Source: Bacteroidota bacterium (GTDB lineage Bacteria; Bacteroidota; Bacteroidia; B-17B0; Aurantibacillaceae). Taken from it: a DNA stretch of 56,979 nt. The DNA is taken from the NCBI GenBank assembly GCA_013816895.1, contig JACDDR010000002.1, positions 1 through 56,979 on the forward strand. The letters run 5' to 3'. Position 1 is the stretch's first letter, and each line of letters opens with the position of its first letter. The position numbers and the translations under genes were made by a program. Below the pieces are notes generated by a model. The model saw nothing but the letters and a program-made list of their open reading frames with translations, had not been told where the DNA came from and did not search any database. Below are positions 50,690-56,979 of this stretch, piece by piece.

Positions 50690-52927
50690 ATGAAAAAAAC
50701 ACTCCTTCTTTTATTGATTTTCATTTGTATAGTGAACGTCTCATCTCAAAATGTTATTTCTAAAGATAATAGTAAAACCATTGAACAATTGCTTGATAAG
50801 CCAATTTCCACTACTGTTATCAATGGCGATACTTTTTTGCAACGAGACTTGTCGGATTACTTAAATGCTACCCTGGGAAAAGATGGAGGCGCTTCTGAAA
50901 ACACCCAGTCAGACGCACACCACGGTGTGTCTATTGTAAAGAACTATTTTATGCGTCCTAATCCAAGTGTATTTACCCTGCAAAAATATTTTAATCAGGC
51001 CTCAAAAGAGTTTGGCGTTCCTGTTTCTTTGTTGATGGTAATAGGTCAGGTTGAAAACAACTGGGCGCAAATAGGCCCTTCCATAGATCAGGGATGGGGC
51101 ATTATGCATTTGGTAAAAAATAATTATTGCAACACCCTCGGAGAAGCCGCCTTGCTTACAGGGGTTTCTCAACAGGTTTTAAAAGATGACGCGTATCAGA
51201 ATATCCGGGGAGCCGCCGCTCTGATTGCAAAATACGCAGGAAAGAAAATGAAAACATTTAAAAAACCGGAAGACTGGTTTCCCGCACTATCCCAATTCAG
51301 TGGTCTGATAAATTCTGAGTTAAGGGATATGCAAGCCTCTACTTACTATGAAACATTAAAAAAAGGAGTTAAGGCAACAACCGTTTGGAGCGAACAAATT
51401 ATTATTCCTCCAATGGGAATTATAGATTTAAAAAAAGTAATTCCAGGCACTCCGGATGCCCACAAAAAAAAAGCAAATGAGGCTGATAGCCAAAAGGCAG
51501 CACTAACTGCAGATTACGCACCTGCACTTGCGGCTTTTACATCGTGTAATTACACAAGCGGCAGATCTTATGCCATTGATACCTGGGTAAACCATTGGAT
51601 TGGTTCAGGCACTTATGCAGGCGCTGTCAGTTGGTTTCAAAATTGTTCCGCCGGTGCAAGTGCTCATTTTGTAATTAGAAATTCTGACGGGGAAATAACT
51701 CAGGTTGTTGCCATAGCAAATACAGCCTGGCATTGCGGGGCAGGCGGATTTCCTGCTAATAATGGGCGTTCAATAGGTGTTGAACATGAAGCTACTGCGG
51801 CAAATCCGGCAATGTGGAACAGCACTCCATTGCAAAATGCATCCGCCACAATGGCTTGTTATTTTAAAGGTATATATGGGTTTCCAACTACTCAAAATGT
51901 AAGTCCTGGAATTTGTGGCCATAACGATATGCCGGGCACTACAACAAGTTGCCCGGGCCCTTTACCATGGGCCTCCTGGTTTTCTTATTTTAATGCCGCT
52001 TGCAGTCCGGCTGCGCCAACTAACTTGCAAGTACTCTCTCAAACATGCCCCAATATCGGAAAAACATTATCATGGACTAACAGTGGAGCTCCCTGGTATA
52101 TGGATGTTTCAGTTGTCTCCAACTTCTCATATTACTGGAGTAAAGATGTTTCCAATCTAACCTCTGTAATCTGTCCTGGAGGATTTTGTCTCAGCGGAAG
52201 CCCCTGCACCAATGCTTCCAATTTCTTGCAGCTTCAGCCCAACACCACCTATTATTGGAGAATTTGGAACGGAACAGCAAATACTTATGGCAGCAGTTTT
52301 ACTACACCATCCTGCGTTTATACTAAAACCGCATGTTCCGGGCCATTTAATGATACGGGAGGATCATCAAATTCATACACAAGCAACGAGGATTACATTA
52401 CAGTAATTAAGCCTGCAAATGCTGTTTCAGTTACAATGAATTTCAATAGTTTTGATACGGAACTTAATTATGACTCACTATTTATTTATAATGGTGCCAA
52501 TACAATGGCTCCATTAATTGGTGGATATACGGGCACCGTTAGCCCGGGTGTTGTTACTGCAAACAGCGGAACCATGACACTACACTTTAAATCGGATCCG
52601 TTTACGAACAACAGCGGCTGGACCGCAAACTGGAACTGTCTTTCTACCACCGGAATTAGTGAAGCGACGGAAGCCACATCTGTTGAAGTTTATCCTAATC
52701 CAACTTCAGGAAAGTTTACAGTTAAAAATTCAAAGTTTAATGCTTTGTCACTGATGGCTATTGGTATAGAAGTTACAGATATACTGGGACAAAAAATAAT
52801 TCCTCAAACTTTCATTCATGAGTCCGGAACATGGAGCATTGACATCTCCAATCAACCTGACGGAATTTATTTTCTGCGGTTCGGCGAAGAATATCGCATT
52901 TCTAACATCAAATTAATTAAACAATAA
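50690..52927 (+). CDS. T9SS-secreted transglycosylase-like/amidase peptidoglycan hydrolase
   Basis: The 745-residue protein has a signal peptide (1-20), then a lysozyme/SLT-like helical domain (~95-190: FGVPVSLLMVIGQVENNWAQ with Glu122 as candidate acid, QGWGIMHLV). An N-acetylmuramoyl-L-alanine amidase (Amidase_2/PGRP) domain follows (~275-435: IDTWVNHWIGSG with H302, ASAHFVIRNSDGEI, SIGVEHEA, GHNDMPG with H411 and C421 as zinc ligands). After a fibronectin-like segment come a CUB-like domain (~548-650, YITVIKPANAVSVTMNF) and a T9SS sorting domain (VEVYPNPTSGKF). It should cut peptidoglycan outside the producing cell. The start at 50690 fits the signal peptide; the longer frame was rejected. 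The SpoIID-domain gene follows after 10 nt. Confidence 0.87.
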   Translation: MKKTLLLLLIFICIVNVSSQNVISKDNSKTIEQLLDKPISTTVINGDTFLQRDLSDYLNATLGKDGGASENTQSDAHHGVSIVKNYFMRPNPSVFTLQKYFNQASKEFGVPVSLLMVIGQVENNWAQIGPSIDQGWGIMHLVKNNYCNTLGEAALLTGVSQQVLKDDAYQNIRGAAALIAKYAGKKMKTFKKPEDWFPALSQFSGLINSELRDMQASTYYETLKKGVKATTVWSEQIIIPPMGIIDLKKVIPGTPDAHKKKANEADSQKAALTADYAPALAAFTSCNYTSGRSYAIDTWVNHWIGSGTYAGAVSWFQNCSAGASAHFVIRNSDGEITQVVAIANTAWHCGAGGFPANNGRSIGVEHEATAANPAMWNSTPLQNASATMACYFKGIYGFPTTQNVSPGICGHNDMPGTTTSCPGPLPWASWFSYFNAACSPAAPTNLQVLSQTCPNIGKTLSWTNSGAPWYMDVSVVSNFSYYWSKDVSNLTSVICPGGFCLSGSPCTNASNFLQLQPNTTYYWRIWNGTANTYGSSFTTPSCVYTKTACSGPFNDTGGSSNSYTSNEDYITVIKPANAVSVTMNFNSFDTELNYDSLFIYNGANTMAPLIGGYTGTVSPGVVTANSGTMTLHFKSDPFTNNSGWTANWNCLSTTGISEATEATSVEVYPNPTSGKFTVKNSKFNALSLMAIGIEVTDILGQKIIPQTFIHESGTWSIDISNQPDGIYFLRFGEEYRISNIKLIKQ

Positions 52928-52937
52928 TTTAACCTTT

Positions 52938-55688
52938 ATGAAAAAAAATATTTTCCATTTTCTATTCGTTGTCTTATTTCCCGCCCTTACAATTGCACAA
53001 AGCAATACCGGAACTCTATCGTTTTTTGTTCGCAGTTCCGAAAATGGCTATGGAATAAAATCATCGCTCCAAGTAAAAGGCGAAGGACAAACTTTTTCTT
53101 TGCAAACGGATGAAGGCGGCCACTTTGTTTTTACAGGCAGAGAAGGGAAGTACGATGTGTCAGTGGAAGCCGATGCCTTTCTTCCGCTTCAAACCCATTT
53201 TGTAATTGCGACTGGTAAAACGGTTGATGTTGAAGTACTGCTTGATGCGCAAATACAAAAACCGGCAGATGACTTTTCATACACCTATGCCATGATGGAA
53301 GGCTATGTAGTGGATTATTCCTCCGGTAAACCGATGCGTGGAGTGAAAGTGTTTATGGATGAAAAAAAGGTTGGGGCAACGGATGAGAAAGGATTTTTCT
53401 CGGTTACTTCTGCCGAATATTCCAATATGCAATCGCCCGACGACAAAGCCGTACGTAAAACGTTTCGATTCTCGCTGCCAGATTATTCTTCTTTTGTTCT
53501 GGAAGATGTTTTTCTTTTTTCCACAAAAGCAACCATGAAGATTACATTAAAGAAAGGTAAAGGAACGGAAACGCAGAAATATTTTCAGCGAACGTTGGAC
53601 GGCACAGCGAACGATGACCAACTCTATAAGGAAAACAATCCTCCCGAAGAAGGGAAAAGGGAAGCTGCATCTTCAGCAGGATGCGCGGTTCCTTCAAGTA
53701 TACGCGTAGGAACCGGTTGTTCATGTGTTAACTGTTCGGGCGTTACTGTTATGAGCCTGCAATATTATTCCGAAAGCGGGTTGGATGACGAATGGATTGC
53801 CGGTTGGATGGCGGCATCATTGCAGGCGGGTTCCCTGCCTTACCGAAGTTATGCCGGATGGTATGTGAATAATCCTGTAAATGCAAACTTCGATATTGCT
53901 TCTACTACTTGTAACCAGGTGTGGGGTTCAACGGTGTATGCCTCTACTCAAAATGCCGCACAGGTAACCGCCAATTCAATTTTAACTGCCAACGGTATTA
54001 ATCCTGTCCGCTCGGAATATTCTGCTGAAAATAATAAAGGAGGCACGTCACTTAATTGCGTGAATTGCTCGGCAGGGGGCAGCGGCGCTTATGCCTGTTA
54101 TTCCGATAACATTTGTTGCGGATACTCCCCTGCTGGTCACGGTAGAGGTATGTGCCAATGGGGATCCCAGCGATGGGCACAAAACTCACAAACCTATTCC
54201 TGGATTGTAAATCATTATTATATTTCTACCGTTGGCTATTCTATTTGCTCACCGGTGAGCGTCCCTCCTCCTCCTGTTCTTAGTTCAACCGTTGTGTGCG
54301 GAAATAAAACACTCACACGTGGAACTCCACCTTCGGGCGTAACTTATTACTGGCAGGGAACCGCCTGCGGCACAAGCACAGCCAACTCTGCTCTCTCGTA
54401 TGTAGTCCCCTCATCCGGCAATTATTACCTCAGGGCACGAAATTCTTCGGGATCCTGGTCTTCTGCCTGCAGTTCCTTATCTGTTACAATTAACCAGATT
54501 CCGGCAAACCCATCTCTGCCAACCGTTAGTACCAACTCGTGCGGACCAAAAATATTAACAAGATCCACGCCTCCTTCGGGAACTACATACTTCTGGCAAA
54601 CGCTATGCGGCACCAATACTGCGAGTTCTTCCGCCACTTACAGCGCGGTAACCTCAGGCACCTATAGATTAAGAGCCAGAACTACAGCGGGCTGTTGGTC
54701 GCCCACCTGCGCGGCTGTTGCCGTAACAGTAAACCCAATTCCCTCGCCGGTTATATCAGGGCAAAACGCGGTTTGCTCAAATGCAACCGGAGTAATCTAT
54801 TCTTCGCCTAACACTGCGAATGTTTTTTTGTGGACTATAAACGGAGGAACCATTTCAAGCGGCCAAAACACAAATTCGGTTTCAGTTAACTGGGGCACAT
54901 TCGCGGGCGCGCTTTTAACCCTTAAAGAAACCAATCCTTCAACCAACTGTTCCAAAACCGTAACCTTAAACATCAGTATTAATTCAAGTTTAAATCCAAC
55001 AATTTTTGCAAGCGGCCCTCAAACTTTTTGTGCCGGAGGCAGCGTTATGCTTGACGCCAGTTTTGGCTTCAGCTCCTATTTATGGAATACCGGCGCCACA
55101 ACCCAAACTATTTCCGTTACAAATTCGGGAGTATACAATGTTAGCGTTACAGCCTCCAATGCATGCTCAGGTTCTTCAGCAAATTCAGCAACTGTTACCG
55201 TAAATCCACTACCTCCCATTCCTGTAATTACACAAAGTAACGGTATTGTTACTTCCAGTTCCTCTTTCGGGAATCAATGGTTCTTGGACAGTGTAATTAT
55301 TTCAGGGGCAACATTACCAAGCGATACAATAACGCAAAACGGATATTACACCGTGGTTGTGACTGATTCTGCTACGGGCTGCTCTTCCACCTCTGCTCCT
55401 TTCTATTTTGGCGCGGTAGGTATTAAGGAAACGGAAGAAAATAACTTAAACTCTACAGTTAAAATTTACCCGAATCCTTCTTACGGCTCTTTTATTGTTG
55501 AATTTTCGAAACCTGTTTCAAACATTAAAATAAATTTGATAAATGTATTGGGACAATCCGTCAATTTTACAGAAATCAAAAAAAGTGAAACGGAAATGAT
55601 GATAGAGGACGTGTTGCCGGGCGCTTATATCATTGAAATTTTAACCGATATCAAAAATCGTTATTATAAAAAGATCATAGTTAATTAA
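52938..55688 (+). CDS. T9SS-secreted SpoIID/LytB-domain protein with Ig-like repeats
   Basis: The 916-residue protein has a signal peptide (~1-21), two carboxypeptidase-regulatory-like beta domains (~25-105 and ~118-205), and a SpoIID/LytB domain (~255-430: LDDEWIAGWMAASLQAGSLP with Glu285, CNQVWGSTVYAS, GHGRGMCQWGSQRWA at 400-414). Then come two tandem ~85-residue Ig-like repeats (LTRGTPPSGVTYYWQ and LTRSTPPSGTTYFWQ), further PKD-like segments (VSVNWGTFAG, ASFGFSSYLWNTGATTQTIS) and a T9SS domain (VKIYPNPSYGSF). SpoIID-type proteins cleave or stimulate cleavage of peptidoglycan from which peptides have been removed, so it can act after the amidase encoded 10 nt upstream. Cys-rich in the catalytic region. 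Confidence 0.85.
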   Translation: MKKNIFHFLFVVLFPALTIAQSNTGTLSFFVRSSENGYGIKSSLQVKGEGQTFSLQTDEGGHFVFTGREGKYDVSVEADAFLPLQTHFVIATGKTVDVEVLLDAQIQKPADDFSYTYAMMEGYVVDYSSGKPMRGVKVFMDEKKVGATDEKGFFSVTSAEYSNMQSPDDKAVRKTFRFSLPDYSSFVLEDVFLFSTKATMKITLKKGKGTETQKYFQRTLDGTANDDQLYKENNPPEEGKREAASSAGCAVPSSIRVGTGCSCVNCSGVTVMSLQYYSESGLDDEWIAGWMAASLQAGSLPYRSYAGWYVNNPVNANFDIASTTCNQVWGSTVYASTQNAAQVTANSILTANGINPVRSEYSAENNKGGTSLNCVNCSAGGSGAYACYSDNICCGYSPAGHGRGMCQWGSQRWAQNSQTYSWIVNHYYISTVGYSICSPVSVPPPPVLSSTVVCGNKTLTRGTPPSGVTYYWQGTACGTSTANSALSYVVPSSGNYYLRARNSSGSWSSACSSLSVTINQIPANPSLPTVSTNSCGPKILTRSTPPSGTTYFWQTLCGTNTASSSATYSAVTSGTYRLRARTTAGCWSPTCAAVAVTVNPIPSPVISGQNAVCSNATGVIYSSPNTANVFLWTINGGTISSGQNTNSVSVNWGTFAGALLTLKETNPSTNCSKTVTLNISINSSLNPTIFASGPQTFCAGGSVMLDASFGFSSYLWNTGATTQTISVTNSGVYNVSVTASNACSGSSANSATVTVNPLPPIPVITQSNGIVTSSSSFGNQWFLDSVIISGATLPSDTITQNGYYTVVVTDSATGCSSTSAPFYFGAVGIKETEENNLNSTVKIYPNPSYGSFIVEFSKPVSNIKINLINVLGQSVNFTEIKKSETEMMIEDVLPGAYIIEILTDIKNRYYKKIIVN

Positions 55689-55782
55689 ACCGTGGAATTT
55701 TATTAATAGCGAGGCAATTCCATAACTTGTTTCGCACATAAATTCAGTTTTAGGATTACATTCGCGCGTCTATTTTCCAGCT

Positions 55783-56718
55783 CTACGAGTCTATTGAGGT
55801 TATCTTTTTATTTTTTGAATTGATCATTTCAGAAGGCAAACACTTTATAATAACATCCTTTAATTGCTCAATAATCTTTATCCGGATAAAATTATTTTTT
55901 ACTACAAGGCTGATTTCCCGCACAGGTTTTGGATTGGCAAACTCCCGAACGAATTTTTTTTGTGAAGGCTTCAGATTCATTTCAGCCAGCTTAGGGATCA
56001 ACGTAATTCCTTTGCTATGATCCACTAAGTTTATCAATGTTTCAATACTTCCTGCCTCATAGTTTAATGTAGATTGATGCTCTTTTTTTAACTGGCATAG
56101 GTTATAAACCTGATTACGGAAACAGTGACCTTCTTCTAACAACCATAAATGAGCAATATTAATCTCCTTTGGCAGCAAATATTTCTTTTTGGGTAACTTC
56201 TCGTCTAAAGAAGCATAGGCATAAAACTCTTCATAAAATAAAGGATGCTCGGTTAAGCTTGCTTCGTTAACCGGAGTTGCTAAAATGCCAATATCAATGT
56301 CTCCATTGTTAATACCCGTTATTATTTGCGGAGTCGCTAATTCCTTTATTGACGCGTTCAACCCGGGGCAGTTTCTCACAAATTCCTTTATAAACAAAGG
56401 AACCAGATAAGGTGCAAGTGTCGGGATAATTCCAATGCGGATATCTCCGGTTAATTCGCCTTTTAAAGCTGCCACATATTCTTTTATATACCGTGTTTTT
56501 AAAATAACTGCTTTCGCAAGTTTAATTAACTCCTCACCTTCTTTTGTTGGCGCAACGGGATGTTTTGTCCTGTCGAAAATTTTTAGTCCCAATTCTTCTT
56601 CGAGTTTGTTGATCATCATGCTTAACGTTGGCTGTGTAATGAAACACTTTTGCGCCGCTTTTACAAAATGCCTGCATTCGTCTAAAGCAATTATGTATTC
56701 AAATTGTTGTATCGTCAT
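55783..56718 (-). CDS. oxyR: Hydrogen-peroxide-sensing LysR regulator OxyR
   Basis: The 311-residue product has the LysR winged-helix N-terminus (FVKAAQKCFITQPTLSMMINKLEEELG) and a regulatory domain. By direct count the two Cys of the OxyR redox switch are at exactly 199 and 208 (EEGHCFRNQVYNLCQL), as in E. coli OxyR. It should form a disulfide on peroxide and then activate dps and other antioxidant genes. It is divergent from dps, the classical arrangement. A perfect OxyR-type half operator lies 4 nt upstream of its start, so it probably also controls itself. Confidence 0.95.
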   Translation of the reverse strand: MTIQQFEYIIALDECRHFVKAAQKCFITQPTLSMMINKLEEELGLKIFDRTKHPVAPTKEGEELIKLAKAVILKTRYIKEYVAALKGELTGDIRIGIIPTLAPYLVPLFIKEFVRNCPGLNASIKELATPQIITGINNGDIDIGILATPVNEASLTEHPLFYEEFYAYASLDEKLPKKKYLLPKEINIAHLWLLEEGHCFRNQVYNLCQLKKEHQSTLNYEAGSIETLINLVDHSKGITLIPKLAEMNLKPSQKKFVREFANPKPVREISLVVKNNFIRIKIIEQLKDVIIKCLPSEMINSKNKKITSIDS

Positions 56719-56721
56719 TCA

Positions 56722-56764
56722 ATAGATATTATCTATACAAATATAGAAAATATCAGTTTGATAG
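56722..56764. promoter_or_regulatory. OxyR operator region between oxyR and dps
   Basis: ATAGATATTATCTAT (56722-56736) is a perfect match to the OxyR element ATAGnTnnnAnCTAT. A second ATAG occurs at 56743-56746 (21 nt on, partly matching the second element) and a third at 56761-56764. Four half-sites on one DNA face at ~10-11 nt intervals is the full OxyR pattern, and three or four can be traced here. The first element begins only 4 nt upstream of the oxyR ATG, so OxyR bound there would also block its own promoter. Confidence 0.75.
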
Positions 56765-56808
56765 ATACCATTATATGCCGGATATTTGTTCTGTAAAATT
56801 TAAAATCA

Positions 56809-56979
56809 ATGAAAAATCAATATCCTATCGGTTTAGATGAGCGAAAATCCAAGCGGCTGATTATAAGTTTAAACGCGCTTTTGGCCGATTATCAGTTATT
56901 TTATATGAATACCCGGGGGCTTCACTGGAATATTAAGGGAGAAAAATTTTTTGAACTTCATTTAAAGTTTGAAGAACTA
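56809..56979 (+). CDS. dps: Dps ferritin-like DNA-protection protein (start only)
   Basis: Only the first 57 codons lie in the window; the gene continues beyond 56979. MKNQYPIGLDERKSKRLIIS, then LNALLADYQLFYMNTRGLHW and NIKGEKFFELH are diagnostic of Dps, including the His of the ferroxidase site in GLHWNIKG. Dps oxidises Fe(II) with H2O2 and shields DNA. The gene is divergent from oxyR and should be OxyR-induced. Confidence 0.93.
   Translation, partial: MKNQYPIGLDERKSKRLIISLNALLADYQLFYMNTRGLHWNIKGEKFFELHLKFEEL

Noticed and set aside
55693..55724. TGGAATT...AATTCCA inverted repeat after the SpoIID gene
   Set aside because: Only 7 bp with a long loop and no U-tract; too weak to call a terminator.

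Overview
This window comes from the chromosome of a member of the Bacteroidota. Several predicted secreted proteins end in type IX secretion (T9SS) type A sorting domains. There are two TonB-dependent receptors with N-terminal carboxypeptidase-regulatory-like domains, and families typical of the phylum (DUF4421, choice-of-anchor/LVIVD propellers, TPR-SpoIIE phosphatase). Many genes carry the phylum's -7 promoter motif TAnnTTTG and lack a Shine-Dalgarno sequence. The genus cannot be named from the sequence alone. Coding is dense on both strands, with one tRNA and no CRISPR array, transposase or rRNA.

Layout. 1-9.9 kb: the tail of a T9SS cargo gene, a T9SS-tagged M1 aminopeptidase, hemE, typA/bipA, a tandem pair of LVIVD-type secreted proteins, a small 4-TM membrane protein and a conserved secreted protein. 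10-16.1 kb: a sensor histidine kinase between two kinds of intergenic palindrome, an AsmA-like protein and a T9SS cargo protein. 16.4-20.8 kb: a thioredoxin-like protein with a 58-aa Cys-rich protein, then a small SecA-like protein, urocanate hydratase, a YjdF-type membrane protein and a 73-aa OB-fold-like protein. 20.9-24.8 kb: a TPR/SpoIIE phosphatase, then two accessory genes, a PUA/EVE-like-HNH endonuclease and dinD. 24.8-28.9 kb: a TonB receptor divergent from a DtxR/MntR-type regulator with a near-perfect inverted-repeat operator between them, and an outer-membrane protein. 29-33 kb: a catalytically empty ALDH-like protein, a 51-aa lipoprotein candidate, an Mla-type ABC permease/ATPase, MazG-like and MscS. 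32.9-37.4 kb: a tightly coupled DUF4421-amidohydrolase-UbiD operon. 37.4-43.4 kb (minus strand): SDR, secreted Cys protein A, TonB receptor, secreted Cys protein B, ABC-F. 43.5-48.7 kb: an outer-membrane protein, DsbD, a stand-alone DsbD-alpha-like protein and a GT2 fusion glycosyltransferase. 48.8-50.7 kb: tRNA-Arg(UCU) and a YncE-like propeller flanked by two related repeat elements. 50.7-55.7 kb: a two-gene T9SS operon for a transglycosylase-like/amidase protein and a SpoIID/LytB-domain protein. 55.8 kb to the end: oxyR divergent from dps (cut by the window edge), with an OxyR-type operator between them.

What stands out: a free-standing protein resembling the end of SecA NBD2 next to hutU; a predicted T9SS-exported peptidoglycan-lytic pair; a TonB receptor bracketed by two paralogous secreted cysteine proteins; an HNH+DinD cassette; a DtxR-family regulator with two substituted metal ligands and a new Cys tail; a repeat-flanked single-gene segment behind tRNA-Arg; and at least seven genes whose -7 box lies only 3-7 nt before the start codon, suggesting leaderless mRNAs. 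All functional statements rest on reading motifs by eye; no database search was run.
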